This document shows, piece after piece, positions 26,873 through 35,712 of a DNA stretch of 64,000 nt; the stretch's first letter is position 1, and the number at the start of each line of letters is the position of its first letter. This DNA is from an uncultured Rubrobacteraceae bacterium (GTDB lineage: Bacteria; Actinomycetota; Rubrobacteria; Rubrobacterales; Rubrobacteraceae). The position numbers and the translations under genes are program-made. Location of the stretch: positions 1 through 64,000 of the forward strand of contig CADCVE010000054.1 in NCBI GenBank assembly GCA_902806065.1, in the 5' to 3' direction. The notes below the pieces were generated by a model. It was not told the DNA's origin. It saw only the letters and a program-made list of their open reading frames with translations, and did no database searches.

Positions 26873-27000
26873 TCATGGAGCGATCCCGTGCAAGAGTTTG
26901 AACTCGGAATCCTTGACGAGAACCGTCGCGGGATCGGCGTTCGTCATGATTTCGTAGACGCGTACACTTTCAAGCCCTTCTTCTGCCTAGTCCAGTAGTA
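26873..27000 (-). pseudogene. Possible C-terminal remnant of an unidentified gene
   Basis: On the minus strand an open stretch ends at TGA 26875-26873 with VRVYEIMTNADPATVLVKD and SEFKLLHGIAP. It reads like a genuine protein C-terminus, but a stop lies about 40 codons upstream and no start is seen. The rest of 26831-27288 contains no gene I can support; it includes the leader of the GlxA-type regulator. Confidence 0.3.
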
Positions 27001-27288
27001 GCCGCCCTGTTGTTACGGTTGCCTGCCTGCGTCGGACGACGAATCGGCGACTAATCCTCGCACGCGAACGTGAGCCATCTCCACAACCTCCCGATGGGTG
27101 TCTCGACTTTGTCGACCTCATACTAAGCTGCCGACGCGACACCGGAAAGTGGCACGATTGACAAGTACCAACGAGTTTTCGCCATTAGGCTAAAGATCCC
27201 GCTTTTGCTGCTCACGAGAAGGCAATATCACCGTGGGCAAGCAATAGCTGAGGTTGGAAAGATATGTTCGAGCGGGTATGTTGCTGCT

Positions 27289-28239
27289 ATGCACACGGTC
27301 GCTGTTCTGGCTCTGGATGGGGTGCTGGCCTTTGATCTGTCTACCCCGGTCGAGGTCTTCGGTCGCGTCCGGCTGCCCAACGGGCGGGCGCCGTACCAGG
27401 TGCGCGTCTGCGCCCCGACGGACGAGGTCGATGTGGGGGCGTTCTCCATGCGTGCCCCTTGGGGGGTGGACGCGCTCGCAGGGGCCGACACGATCATCCT
27501 TCCCGGACTGGCCGACCCTACGGTGTCGATCTCCGAGGACGTTCTGGATGCGTTGCGAGCCGCGGCGGAGGGTGGCACCCGGGTCGCGTCGATCTGCGTG
27601 GGCGCGTTCACCTTGGCCGCCACCGGGCTTCTAAACGGTTTGCGCGCGACGACGCACTGGGCCGCGGCGAAAGAGCTCTCTCGCTTGTACCCGGATGTTG
27701 ATGTAGACGCAGACGTCCTTTTCGTAGACAACGGGCGGATCCTGACTTCTGCCGGTGCCGCCGCCGGGCTAGACCTTTGTTTGCATATGGTCCGTCAGGA
27801 TCACGGCGCTGCTGTGGCAGCCGACGCTGCCCGGATAGCCGTGATGCCCCTGGAGCGGGATGGCGGGCAGGCCCAATACATCGTGCACGAGCAACCAGGC
27901 GCGGATGGGGCCAGCCTCGAACCACTGTTACGGTGGATGGAAGAGAACGCTCACCGGGAACTCACCCTCGACTGCATCGCGACCCGGGCGATGATGAGTA
28001 CCCGCACCTTAAACCGGCGCTTCCGCGAGCAGACCGGCACGACCCCGCTGCAATGGCTACACAGGTCCCGAATCCGCCAGGCGCAATACCTGCTCGAAAC
28101 CACGGGGCATTCCGTCGAGCGGATCGCTATCCGCGTCGGATTTGGCTCCCAGACGACCTTCCGTGATCGCTTTAAGAGGCTCGTGGGCACCAGCCCACAG
28201 GTTTACAGGCGTACGTTTCAAGGCCCACCGGCATGCTGA
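27289..28239 (+). CDS. GlxA-type transcriptional regulator (DJ-1/PfpI domain plus AraC HTH)
   Basis: A 316-residue regulator. The N-terminal DJ-1/PfpI-like domain (residues about 1-180) has DGVLAFDLSTPVEVFG and the nucleophile-elbow-like SICVGAFTLAATGLL. The C-terminal AraC-type DNA-binding domain has two HTH motifs: TLDCIATRAMMSTRTLNRRF and SVERIAIRVGFGSQTTF followed by RDRFKRLVGTSPQVYRR. ATG 27289 gives the standard HTVAVLALDG start; the frame runs back to 27205. Such regulators often control small-molecule catabolism and sense a metabolite through the DJ-1 domain. It may regulate the carbon genes to its left, but no operator repeat links them visibly. Confidence 0.9.
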   Translation: MHTVAVLALDGVLAFDLSTPVEVFGRVRLPNGRAPYQVRVCAPTDEVDVGAFSMRAPWGVDALAGADTIILPGLADPTVSISEDVLDALRAAAEGGTRVASICVGAFTLAATGLLNGLRATTHWAAAKELSRLYPDVDVDADVLFVDNGRILTSAGAAAGLDLCLHMVRQDHGAAVAADAARIAVMPLERDGGQAQYIVHEQPGADGASLEPLLRWMEENAHRELTLDCIATRAMMSTRTLNRRFREQTGTTPLQWLHRSRIRQAQYLLETTGHSVERIAIRVGFGSQTTFRDRFKRLVGTSPQVYRRTFQGPPAC

Positions 28240-28681
28240 CCGTGCGATTCGTTCTGCGCAGCGACAACGAGTCCCGCACCCATTCTGCTTTGCACCAGGG
28301 GCCAGCTACGCAAGGAGTAGACCTGGAAGAAGGTTATCGCCCTGACCATTCACTAGCTCCTTAGCAATCAAAACGGCGCATTCATGCAGAACAAAGTAAA
28401 CAAAAGCGCCGAACGAGAGAGAGGAGAGCGAAAACGGAGGAAGCGCGTGTAAGATTAGGTTATCCCTGTTCCTCTGAACTCTGTCCAAGCGCTCAAACCG
28501 GAACTCGTGAAGGGACTGGGTAAGGGCTTCTTGCGAAGCGACGCTTGGGCGGTACGGCTCTTCTGGGCCGGGTCGTTTGCGGTCATACCGCTAAGCGGCG
28601 TTTAGGGTTGCTAGTAGTGGTTTAATTAGCGTGCAATGCTGGGGTTTACCATAGTCATTTAGAGAGGACGTGTTTTCGGGC
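28240..28681. other. Intergenic region before the aro operon
   Basis: About 440 bases without a supported gene; a 60-residue minus-strand frame at 28306-28488 has no recognisable feature. The last 70 bases become AT-rich (TTTAATTAG, TTTACC, CATTTAG) and probably contain the aroC promoter, though I cannot place the boxes confidently. Confidence 0.4.
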
Positions 28682-29854
28682 GTGAGGTTTGATTTTGCAA
28701 CGGCGGGTGAGTCGCACGGGCCTGGGGAGGTGACCCTGGTAAGCGGGGTGCCGGCGGGTCTCGGGCTCCTCTCGGGAGATGTCAACGGCGATCTGGCGCG
28801 CAGGCAGCGGGGCTACGGGCGCGGCGGCCGCCAGAAGATAGAGAAGGATGAGATCGAGTTCCTAGGCGGCGTGCGCCACGGGTACACCCTCGGGTCCCCG
28901 ATCGCGATGCTCGTACGCAACAACGACTACGCTAACTGGGAGGCCCGGATGACCCCGGACCCACCAGAAGAGACTCCAAAGAAGGTCACGCTCCCGCGCC
29001 CCGGCCACGCGGACCTCGCCGGGATGCAGAAGTACGCCTTCGACGATTTGAGGAACGTCCTCGAACGCTCCAGCGCCCGCGAGACGACCGCCCGGGTCGC
29101 CGCTGGCGGCGTGGCCAGGAAGCTTCTCTCCGAGTTCGGCGTCACCATAAACAGCGCGGTGTACCGTATAGGAGAGGCCGCCATCGAGAAGGAGCAGGCT
29201 GCGCTCCTGGCCGCGAAGGCTGATGACTCGGATGTGCGCTGCCCGGACGAGGACGCGACCGAGAGGATGAAGGCGGAGATCGACGCCGCCCGCTACGCTC
29301 GCGATGCCCTCGGCGGCGAGTTCGTCGTGGTCGCCGAAGGGTGTCCGCCGGGGCTCGGGTCTTATGTGGACTGGCGCGACAAGCTCGATGCGAAGCTGGC
29401 TCAGGCGGTCATGTCTATCAACGCCATAAAAGGTGTGGAGATCGGGCTGGGCTTCGGGGTCGCCAGCCGCCGCTCAAGCGAGGTCCAGGATGAGATCCTG
29501 CTGGAAAACGGCGAGCTCGTCCGGTCTAGCAACCGGTTGGGTGGCTTTGAAGGCGGTATGACGAACGGCGAGCCGGTGGTTGTCGCCGCCGCGATGAAGC
29601 CGATCTCCACGATAGCCAAGGCGCTACGCACCGTCGACCTCTCGACCTACGAGCCCGCGCGGGCGTTCCGCGAGCGTGCCGACTCCTGCGCCGTGCCCGC
29701 CGCCGCCGTGGTCGGCGAGTCGATGGTCGCGATCATACTAGCCGAAGCGTTCCTGGAGAAGTTCGGCGCGGATAACATGACCGACATCCACGCCTCCTAC
29801 GACTCCTACATGGCTCGCCTCCGCGCCGCCGGCAAACCGGCCCCCGGCAGGTAA
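28682..29854 (+). CDS. aroC: Chorismate synthase
   Basis: A 390-residue chorismate synthase, converting EPSP to chorismate with reduced FMN. Motifs are TAGESHGPGEVTLVSGVPAGL at the N-terminus (shown here only as family hallmark TAGESHG), RRQRGYGRGGRQKIEKD, the family signature with ARETTARVAAGG, and VVAAAMKPISTI. Two GTG codons compete: 28670 has GAGAGGAC almost touching it, while 28682 gives the usual short MRFDFATAGESHG start and is used here. It begins the shikimate operon aroC-aroK-aroB-aroQ, with short gaps or overlaps between all genes. Confidence 0.95.
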   Translation: MRFDFATAGESHGPGEVTLVSGVPAGLGLLSGDVNGDLARRQRGYGRGGRQKIEKDEIEFLGGVRHGYTLGSPIAMLVRNNDYANWEARMTPDPPEETPKKVTLPRPGHADLAGMQKYAFDDLRNVLERSSARETTARVAAGGVARKLLSEFGVTINSAVYRIGEAAIEKEQAALLAAKADDSDVRCPDEDATERMKAEIDAARYARDALGGEFVVVAEGCPPGLGSYVDWRDKLDAKLAQAVMSINAIKGVEIGLGFGVASRRSSEVQDEILLENGELVRSSNRLGGFEGGMTNGEPVVVAAAMKPISTIAKALRTVDLSTYEPARAFRERADSCAVPAAAVVGESMVAIILAEAFLEKFGADNMTDIHASYDSYMARLRAAGKPAPGR

Positions 29855-29869
29855 ATCTTGGAGGGGCCA

Positions 29870-30361
29870 TTGGCCATAGTCGGGTATATGGGTAGCGGCA
29901 AGACCACGGTCGGACGAGTCCTTGCCGAAGAACTCCACTGGAAGTTCTTGGACCTGGACTGGGTCGTGGCTGAGAAGGCGGGGCGGTCTATACCGGAGAT
30001 CTTTGAATCCTCCGGGGAGCCTTTCTTCCGCAACCTCGAACGCCTCACGCTACTCGAAGTCCTCGATGGACCCCGGGAGCGCGTGCTCGCCTGCGGAGGC
30101 GGCGTGGTGATAGATCCCCGTAACCGCGCCCGCCTCGCGCAAGTCCCAACAGTCTTTCTGTGGGAGGACGCGGATGTCCTCTTTCGCAGGACACGCGGTC
30201 CGGCGCGCCCCCTGCGCGGCACTAACTTCGAGGACTTCGCCCGCCGCTACGCGGAGCGCCTCCCCTACTACCTGGAGGTGGCTGCCCTCCAAATAAACCC
30301 CAACGACCGCCCACCCCGCAGCGTCGCCGACGACATCCTGGAATGGATGCAAGGCGAATGA
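29870..30361 (+). CDS. aroK: Shikimate kinase
   Basis: A 163-residue P-loop kinase that phosphorylates shikimate. Visible are the Walker A motif GYMGSGKTTVGR, the substrate-binding DLD motif in FLDLDWVV, the Arg in FRNLERLTL, LACGGGVVIDP (GGG motif) and the lid Arg in ARPLRG. TTG 29870 is preferred since GGAGGGG lies five bases before it and the product then begins with the beta strand AIVGYMGSGK; TTG 29858 is an alternative. Sixteen bases after aroC, and its TGA overlaps the aroB ATG. Confidence 0.94.
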   Translation: MAIVGYMGSGKTTVGRVLAEELHWKFLDLDWVVAEKAGRSIPEIFESSGEPFFRNLERLTLLEVLDGPRERVLACGGGVVIDPRNRARLAQVPTVFLWEDADVLFRRTRGPARPLRGTNFEDFARRYAERLPYYLEVAALQINPNDRPPRSVADDILEWMQGE

Positions 30362-31455
30362 GAGGGAGCGTTAACGTCGCGGCGTCTACCCCTTACGAAG
30401 TCCTTGTGGAACCAGCCCTCGACCTCGCCGATGCCGTCTCCGCTATCTCCCCCGGAGCATCCGGAGAAACGGCCATACTCCTCACCGACTCCACCGTTGG
30501 TCCACTCCACGCCCCCGCCGTCGTCGCGGCAATCCAACGAGCCGGATGGGACGTGCTCGACACCGTAACCGTCCCCGCCGGTGAGGCCTCCAAGAGCCTC
30601 TCTGTCTACGAAGGGGCCGTGCGCGGTCTGGCGGACGCGGGGCTACCTCGCGGCGGTACGCTCTTCGCGCTCGGCGGCGGGGTGGTCGGCGACCTCGGCG
30701 GTTTTATTGCGAGTAGCTATATGCGTGGTATCGGTTTCGTCCAGCTTCCGACCTCCCTGCTCGCAATGGTAGATAGCTCCGTCGGTGGCAAGGTCGGTCT
30801 GGACCTCCCCGAAGGCAAGAACCTCCTGGGAGCCTTTCTACAACCTCGCCTCGTCGCCGCGAACCTCGACTGGCTGGAGACCCTCCCCGCCAGCGAGGTC
30901 TCTCACGGTCTCGCCGAGGTTATCAAGATGGGCCTCCTCGCTGGCGGAGAGTTCTTCGAGGATCTTCAGCGCCTCCTGGAGGCCGCGCGCGTGGGAGACT
31001 CTGAGGCCCTGCAAGCCCTGATCCTGCACTCCGTCCGCTACAAAGCCTTCATCGTCTCCGAAGACGAACGCGAGGCCGGCCCACGCGCCGTCCTCAACTA
31101 CGGTCACACCATCGGCCACGGTCTCGAAGCCGCCGCGAGCTACGACCTCCCCCACGGTCAGGCTATCGCCCTCGGCATGCTCGCCGCCGCCCGGCTAAGT
31201 AGAGAGAAGTTCGACGTAGACCTCATCGGTCTCCACGAAGACCTCCTACGCGCCGCCGGCCTCCCACTAAAGGCGCCCATGACCGCCGTGCAGCCCGTCC
31301 TCGCCGCGATGGGCCGGGACAAAAAGCGCCGCGGCTCTGACCAGGCCGGAACACACCGCTTCATTCTCCTGAACGACGTCGGCCAACCACAGCGTGACGT
31401 GCCGGTCAGCTCCGCCGAAGCCCGCCGCGCAATAGAGGCTACCATTGCCTCCTAG
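30358..31455 (+). CDS. aroB: 3-dehydroquinate synthase
   Basis: A 365-residue NAD- and zinc-dependent enzyme closing DAHP into 3-dehydroquinate. Conserved blocks: VPAGEASKSL, ALGGGVVGDLGGF, QLPTSLLAMVDSSVGGK, GLAEVIKMGLL, with zinc ligands Glu in GLAEVIK and histidines in NYGHTIGHGLEA and DLPHGQAIALG. ATG 30358 forms an ATGA overlap with the aroK stop; the upstream ATG 30343 is in frame but less likely. Its end overlaps aroQ by eleven bases. Codon third positions here are strongly C-biased, in contrast to genes after 31,560. Confidence 0.95.
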   Translation: MRGSVNVAASTPYEVLVEPALDLADAVSAISPGASGETAILLTDSTVGPLHAPAVVAAIQRAGWDVLDTVTVPAGEASKSLSVYEGAVRGLADAGLPRGGTLFALGGGVVGDLGGFIASSYMRGIGFVQLPTSLLAMVDSSVGGKVGLDLPEGKNLLGAFLQPRLVAANLDWLETLPASEVSHGLAEVIKMGLLAGGEFFEDLQRLLEAARVGDSEALQALILHSVRYKAFIVSEDEREAGPRAVLNYGHTIGHGLEAAASYDLPHGQAIALGMLAAARLSREKFDVDLIGLHEDLLRAAGLPLKAPMTAVQPVLAAMGRDKKRRGSDQAGTHRFILLNDVGQPQRDVPVSSAEARRAIEATIAS

Positions 31456-31888
31456 GATCTTCGTCCTCAACGGGGTCAACCTCGGAACCCTCGGACAACG
31501 CCGCCCGGAAGTTTACGGAACCCTAACCTTGAACGATATCGAGAGTCTCTTGAAGACCGAGTTCCCTGTTGTGGAGTTCGAGTTCAGGCAGACGGACTAC
31601 GAGGGAGAGATGGTGGGCTTTGTGCGGGAGGCGGGGGGAGCGGCGGGTCTGGCAATAAATCCCGGGGCGTGGACACACTACTCGTATGCTCTGCACGATG
31701 CCCTGGAGGCCTTGGATGTACCGAAGGTAGAGGTTCACTTGTCAAACGTTCACAAGAGAGAGGAATGGCGGCGGCGTTCGGTCGTGTCACCGGCGGTGGA
31801 CGCGGTGGTGGCGGGGATGGGGGCGCATGGTTACGCGGCTGCGGTTCGGTACGTGCTCGAGCGTGGAGAAGGTCAAGTCAGCGGGTGA
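31445..31888 (+). CDS. aroQ: Type II 3-dehydroquinate dehydratase
   Basis: A 147-residue type II dehydroquinase. The N-terminal FVLNGVNLGTLGQRRPEVYG carries the lid Arg and the base Tyr; INPGAWTHYSYALHDAL and VEVHLSNVHKREEWRRRS carry the substrate Asn and catalytic His. Two usual positions differ (NGPN is NGVN, FRHHS is WRRRS), which is mild divergence. TTG 31445 overlaps aroB. About 100 bases into the gene the + strand composition switches abruptly from C-rich to G-rich. Confidence 0.93.
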   Translation: MPPRIFVLNGVNLGTLGQRRPEVYGTLTLNDIESLLKTEFPVVEFEFRQTDYEGEMVGFVREAGGAAGLAINPGAWTHYSYALHDALEALDVPKVEVHLSNVHKREEWRRRSVVSPAVDAVVAGMGAHGYAAAVRYVLERGEGQVSG

Positions 31889-31932
31889 GGAAACGCGTAT
31901 TGGTGTGTAGAGCCATGTGTGAAAGGGTGCTC

Positions 31933-32005
31933 GCCTCGTTCGAGGCTTGGTGGGGGCGACCGTAAATCGAGCAAATTGTGCAATAATGGACCGGCATTTT
32001 AGAGT
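31933..32005 (+). promoter_or_regulatory. Palindrome and candidate promoter before efp
   Basis: GCCTCG-TT-CGAGGC (31933-31946) is a short perfect hairpin that could end the aro transcript, though no T-run follows. TTGTGC (31976-31981), 18 bases, then TAGAGT (32000-32005) resembles a promoter 38 bases before the efp start. Both are predictions. Confidence 0.4.
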
Positions 32006-32042
32006 AACGAGTCTAGTGTCTTTTGAGGAGTAGCAAGCAGGG

Positions 32043-32600
32043 ATGATCTCCACGAACCAGTTCAGGAACGGAGCGGCTATCCGGGTGGATGGCAAGCGCT
32101 TCACCATTTTGTACTTCCAGCACGTCAAGCCCGGCAAGGGCGGGGCCTTTGTCAGGACTCGGTTACGGAACCTCGACACGGGGGCCATTATCGAGAAGAC
32201 CTTCCGGGCCAGCGAGAAGCTAGAGAGTGTGAGGACCGAGTCGCGGGTTATGCAGTTCCTGTACCGCGATGGGGACCTCTACTACTTTATGGACTCCGAG
32301 AACTACGAGCAGACCGCTGTCCCGGTCGAGGTCATAGGCGAGTCTGCGGGCTTTATCGTCCCGAACGGGGAGGTAAAGGTACTCTCGGCGGATGGTGGGG
32401 TCGTGAGCATCGAGCCTCCGGCGCACGTAGACCTGGAGGTGGTCGAGACCGACCCGGGCCTGAAGGGTGATACCGCTACCGGAGGCAGCAAGCCCGCGAC
32501 GCTGGAGACGGGGCTCGTGGTACAGGTGCCGCTCTTCGTCAATATCGGGGAGAGGGTGCGGGTGGACACACGCACCAATGAATACCTGACGAGGGTTTAG
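32043..32600 (+). CDS. efp: Elongation factor P
   Basis: A 185-residue translation factor that rescues ribosomes stalled at polyproline. It begins [20 protein letters not shown], and the conserved loop PGKGGAF carries the lysine that is modified in many bacteria. The C-terminal OB domain ends with [17 protein letters not shown], the standard EF-P signature. ATG 32043 follows GAGGAG at about 32024. It lies in the usual aroQ-efp-nusB order. The window also encodes polyproline proteins (37562, 52718) that would depend on it. Confidence 0.97.
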   Translation: MISTNQFRNGAAIRVDGKRFTILYFQHVKPGKGGAFVRTRLRNLDTGAIIEKTFRASEKLESVRTESRVMQFLYRDGDLYYFMDSENYEQTAVPVEVIGESAGFIVPNGEVKVLSADGGVVSIEPPAHVDLEVVETDPGLKGDTATGGSKPATLETGLVVQVPLFVNIGERVRVDTRTNEYLTRV

Positions 32601-32612
32601 AGAGGCTTCTTT

Positions 32613-33059
32613 TTGAGCAGCCGGCGCACCGCCCGCAAGAACGCCTTTCTCACGCTGTACCAGAGTGACGTCACGTCCAGGCCCGTAAGTGAGACTTTGA
32701 GACTCTGGCGTGCGTATCGCGGTGAGATTGATCCTCATGCGGAGATGCTTGCTCGCGGGGTCGAGGAGGAGCGCGAAGACCTCGATGAGAGGCTCGGCGA
32801 GGTCTCCGTCGGGTGGCCGGTACATCGCATGAGCGCAATAGACCGTACTATCTTGCGTCTCGCGCTCTACGAGATGTTGCACGTAGAGGATCTGCCCGCC
32901 GAGGTGGCTATCAACGAGGCTGAGGAGCTCGCGCAGGGTTTCTCCAGCGAAGAGGCGCCCCAGTTCGTCGGCGGCGTTCTGCGCGGGGCGAAGGACGCCT
33001 GGCTCGGGGAATTCGAACAGGAGATCGAGAGCCAAGACCACCCGGTAGAGCATGGATAA
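32613..33059 (+). CDS. nusB: Transcription antitermination factor NusB
   Basis: A 148-residue RNA-binding NusB. It starts RRTARKNAFLTLYQSDVTS, contains MSAIDRTILRLALYEML (helix bundle core) and AEVAINEAEELAQGFSSEEAPQFV with the closing GVLRG. It acts with NusE and NusA in rRNA transcription antitermination. TTG 32613 follows GAGAGG after a gap of 12 bases from efp. A strong hairpin just after its stop precedes ispA. Confidence 0.93.
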   Translation: MSSRRTARKNAFLTLYQSDVTSRPVSETLRLWRAYRGEIDPHAEMLARGVEEEREDLDERLGEVSVGWPVHRMSAIDRTILRLALYEMLHVEDLPAEVAINEAEELAQGFSSEEAPQFVGGVLRGAKDAWLGEFEQEIESQDHPVEHG

Positions 33060-33072
33060 GGGCATCGATAGA

Positions 33073-33102
33073 ACGCGCGGCGCTTCACGGAGCGCCGCGC
33101 GT
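33073..33102. repeat. Perfect 12-bp hairpin between nusB and ispA
   Basis: ACGCGCGGCGCT (33073-33084) and AGCGCCGCGCGT (33091-33102) are exact reverse complements around TCACGG. It falls 14 bases after the nusB stop and just before the GGGAGGAG that serves ispA. All pairs but a few are G-C. It may be a terminator/attenuator or mRNA processing site within the operon. Confidence 0.75.
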
Positions 33103-33129
33103 GGCTCGTCGCGGTGGGAGGAGCATCGG

Positions 33130-33984
33130 GTGCGGTTCGAGGAGTATCTGGAGGGGCTGGTGTTCTCGGAGGAGCCCCGGCTCGCGGGGCTTGTGGAGGT
33201 CATGCGCTACTCGATGCTCGGCGGGGGCAAAAGGGTGCGTCCGACGTTGTGCATGGAGGTTGCGGGCGTCTTTGGGGCCGATCCGGGGCTCGTGTTACCG
33301 AGTGCGGCGGCGGTGGAGTTGATCCACACGTATTCTCTGATCCACGACGACTTGCCGGCAATGGATGATGACGATTACAGGCGTGGCAGACCGACGGCCC
33401 ACAAGAAGTACGGAGAGGCGATGGCTATTCTGGCGGGCGACGCCTTTTTTGGGGAGTCGTTGACCCTTATCACCTTGCATCAGGAGGGGTCGGCGGAGCA
33501 AGTTCTGGAGGTCGTGCGCGAGCTCGCTGGTTCGACCGGCGTGAACGGGATGGTTGGGGGGCAAGTCATAGACATGAATCAGACCGGGGTGGGGGAGGCG
33601 ACGGACCCCGAGACCCTCTGTATGATCCACACGTTCAAGACCGGCGCGCTGATCCGGTCAAGCGCGAGGATAGGCGCGATCCTCGCGGGCGCCGATGAGC
33701 GCGGGCAGGCGGCCATCTCGGAGTACGCGATGGAGCTTGGCCTGTGCTTCCAGATCGTGGACGACGTACTCGACGCTACCTCCACCCGAGAGGTCCTGGG
33801 CAAGAGTGCCGGGAGCGACGCCGAGCAAGGCAAGGCGACCTTTGTCGGCGTTTACGGTCTCGATGGCGCCCGGAAAGAGGCGGACACGGCCGCTGAGAAG
33901 GCGCTCGCGGCCCTCTCGACGATAGACGGCGACACCTCGGGCCTCGGAGAGCTGGTCCTCTTCGTCCGCCACCGGGGTTTCTAG
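33130..33984 (+). CDS. ispA: Polyprenyl diphosphate synthase (farnesyl/geranylgeranyl type)
   Basis: A 284-residue trans-prenyltransferase. MRYSMLGGGKRVRPTL is the diphosphate-binding start, DDLPAMDDDDYRRGRPT the first Asp-rich motif, MVGGQVIDM and FKTGALI the middle conserved blocks, and DDVLD the second Asp-rich motif. GTG 33130 is chosen because GGGAGGAG (33116-33123) stands six bases before it; the longer frame from ATG 33052 would run through the strong hairpin at 33073-33102. Product chain length is not determinable with certainty. xseA, xseB and dxs, often nearby in other genomes, are absent here. Confidence 0.92.
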   Translation: MRFEEYLEGLVFSEEPRLAGLVEVMRYSMLGGGKRVRPTLCMEVAGVFGADPGLVLPSAAAVELIHTYSLIHDDLPAMDDDDYRRGRPTAHKKYGEAMAILAGDAFFGESLTLITLHQEGSAEQVLEVVRELAGSTGVNGMVGGQVIDMNQTGVGEATDPETLCMIHTFKTGALIRSSARIGAILAGADERGQAAISEYAMELGLCFQIVDDVLDATSTREVLGKSAGSDAEQGKATFVGVYGLDGARKEADTAAEKALAALSTIDGDTSGLGELVLFVRHRGF

Positions 33985-34000
33985 CGGCCCGGCAGAAGCA

Positions 34001-34870
34001 GTGAAAGGGACGGGGAAACCCCCCAGCGTACCCGAAAACGCCTCGCGAAAGAACACTACCCGAAGCAGCAAACGCAAAGCCGCGCTACGCTTGGACGCCT
34101 TGCTCGTAGAGAGGGGTTTCGTGGAGAGTCGAACGAGGGCGCAAGCATTAGTCATGTCAGGCGCCGTGCGGATCGGCGGCGAGGTCGTTACCAAAGCTGG
34201 TCTGAGTGTCCCGCCCGGCTCGGACCTCCAGGTAGAGGCGCCACGGGGAAGCTCATTCGTTTCCCGAGCCGGGGAGAAGCTGGACCACGCCCTCGACGCG
34301 TTCGGAGTCGAGGTCGAAGGCCGCGATTGCCTGGACGCGGGGGCCTCCACCGGCGGTTTCACAGACGTGCTGCTGCGCCGCGGCGCTGGCAGGGTCGTCG
34401 CGGTGGATGTCGGCTACGGACAGCTTGACTGGGCCCTCCGGCAAGACCAGCGCGTCGCGGTTATGGAGCGCACCAACGCCCGCTACCTCTCCGGAGAAGA
34501 CCTGCCATTCGCGCCTGACTTGCTGGTCGCCGACCTCTCCTTTATCTCTCTGGTGGTCGCTCTCTCGAATCTGTTGGCTACCGCGCCGTCCATCCGCGAG
34601 GCGATAGTGCTCGTCAAGCCACAGTTCGAGGCTGGTCCGAAGCAGGTGGGACGTGGCGGGCTCGTGCGGGACGCGGCGGTGCGCGCGGCGGTGATCCGCA
34701 AGGTGGCCGGGGCGTTCGAGGGTCTGGGGTTCGGGGCCGTGGACGTGACGCGTTCGCCGGTCGCGGGGAGGCGGGCTGGTAACGTGGAGTACCCTCTGCG
34801 GCTCTTGCGCGGCGTGGAGGCGACGCTGGACGAGGGACGCATCCTCGCGGTAGTAGGGGAAGAGGTTTGA
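34001..34870 (+). CDS. tlyA: TlyA-family rRNA 2-prime-O-methyltransferase
   Basis: A 289-residue protein with a basic N-terminal extension (residues 1-28), an S4 RNA-binding domain (ALRLDALLVERGFVESRTRA) and an FtsJ-like SAM methyltransferase domain with LDAGASTGGFTDVLLRRGA, VAVDVGYGQL and LVKPQFEAG. TlyA proteins methylate cytidines of 16S and 23S rRNA, affecting capreomycin sensitivity; older annotation calls them hemolysins. GTG 34001 is the likely start. Its TGA overlaps the nadK TTG. + strand composition switches to G-rich near 34,620, inside this gene. Confidence 0.92.
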   Translation: MKGTGKPPSVPENASRKNTTRSSKRKAALRLDALLVERGFVESRTRAQALVMSGAVRIGGEVVTKAGLSVPPGSDLQVEAPRGSSFVSRAGEKLDHALDAFGVEVEGRDCLDAGASTGGFTDVLLRRGAGRVVAVDVGYGQLDWALRQDQRVAVMERTNARYLSGEDLPFAPDLLVADLSFISLVVALSNLLATAPSIREAIVLVKPQFEAGPKQVGRGGLVRDAAVRAAVIRKVAGAFEGLGFGAVDVTRSPVAGRRAGNVEYPLRLLRGVEATLDEGRILAVVGEEV

Positions 34871-35682
34871 GCGAGGCCGTCGGGAAGATCCGGAAGGTCG
34901 GGATCGTCGCGAACCCCAAGGTCGACGATGGACACTCCGAGCGTCTGGTTCGTATTCTGGAGGAGAGAGGAGTCGAGGTCCAGCGTCTGGAGAAGCCTGC
35001 GGAGCCCACGGGAGACCGGAAGGATGGGAGTACTGACCTCGTATTCGTGCTCGGCGGAGATGGGACGATGCTAAGGGCGTCGAGGATGTATCCGGGGCGG
35101 GTGTTGCTCGGGGTCAACCTCGGCACGGTCGGCTTCATGAGCGGGATGCGGCCGGAGGATTTGGAGTCAGGGGTGGAGAAAGTCCTCAACGGGGCGTTGC
35201 ACATCCAGGATTACCGGATGCTGGAGATCCGCATGAAGGGCGAGGAAAAAGTCCGCCTGGCGGCGAACGACGCCGTGCTACTCAAGGAGAAGCCACACCA
35301 GATCGCTGCGGTAGACGTAGCCGTCAACGGGGAGGACCTGGTCTCCTACCAGTGCGACGGGCTGATAGCCGCGACCCCTTTAGGTTCGACTGCCTACGCC
35401 CTCTCTGCTGGAGGGCCTTTGATCTCCGGCGACATCGCCTGCTTCGTGCTCGTACCAATTGCCCCGCATTCTCTGGTGAGCCGTCCGCTCGTGCTGGGCG
35501 AGGACCAAGTCGTGGAACTGCGCATAAAGGAGCGGGATGCGTTGCTCTCGCTAGATGGGGGGGACCCGGAGGTGATCCCCGCTGGCGAGAACCTCTCCGT
35601 GGGCCTCTCGCACGAAAGCGTTAAAATAGGCAGGACCGACGAGTGGAGCTGGTGGCGGGCCGTGCGGAGGACTTTCCTGTAG
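34867..35682 (+). CDS. nadK: NAD kinase
   Basis: A 271-residue kinase making NADP from NAD. FVLGGDGTMLRASR is the GGDG nucleotide-binding motif, LGVNLGTVGFM follows, then NDAVLLKEKPHQIA, where the usual NE pair is ND, and CDGLIAATPLGSTAYALSAGG is the substrate motif. TTG 34867 overlaps the tlyA stop as TTGA. The tlyA-nadK-recN order is widely conserved in Gram-positives. Confidence 0.94.
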   Translation: MSEAVGKIRKVGIVANPKVDDGHSERLVRILEERGVEVQRLEKPAEPTGDRKDGSTDLVFVLGGDGTMLRASRMYPGRVLLGVNLGTVGFMSGMRPEDLESGVEKVLNGALHIQDYRMLEIRMKGEEKVRLAANDAVLLKEKPHQIAAVDVAVNGEDLVSYQCDGLIAATPLGSTAYALSAGGPLISGDIACFVLVPIAPHSLVSRPLVLGEDQVVELRIKERDALLSLDGGDPEVIPAGENLSVGLSHESVKIGRTDEWSWWRAVRRTFL

Positions 35683-35712
35683 GGTTCCGCGAAAAGGGGG
35701 CTTGAAAGAATA

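Noticed and set aside
28306..28488. 60-residue minus-strand frame with a hydrophobic stretch before aroC
   Set aside because: Hydrophobic segment alone is weak evidence; no start signal and no homology recognised.
32220..33203. 327-residue frame antisense to efp, nusB and ispA
   Set aside because: Crosses three conserved genes; shadow.
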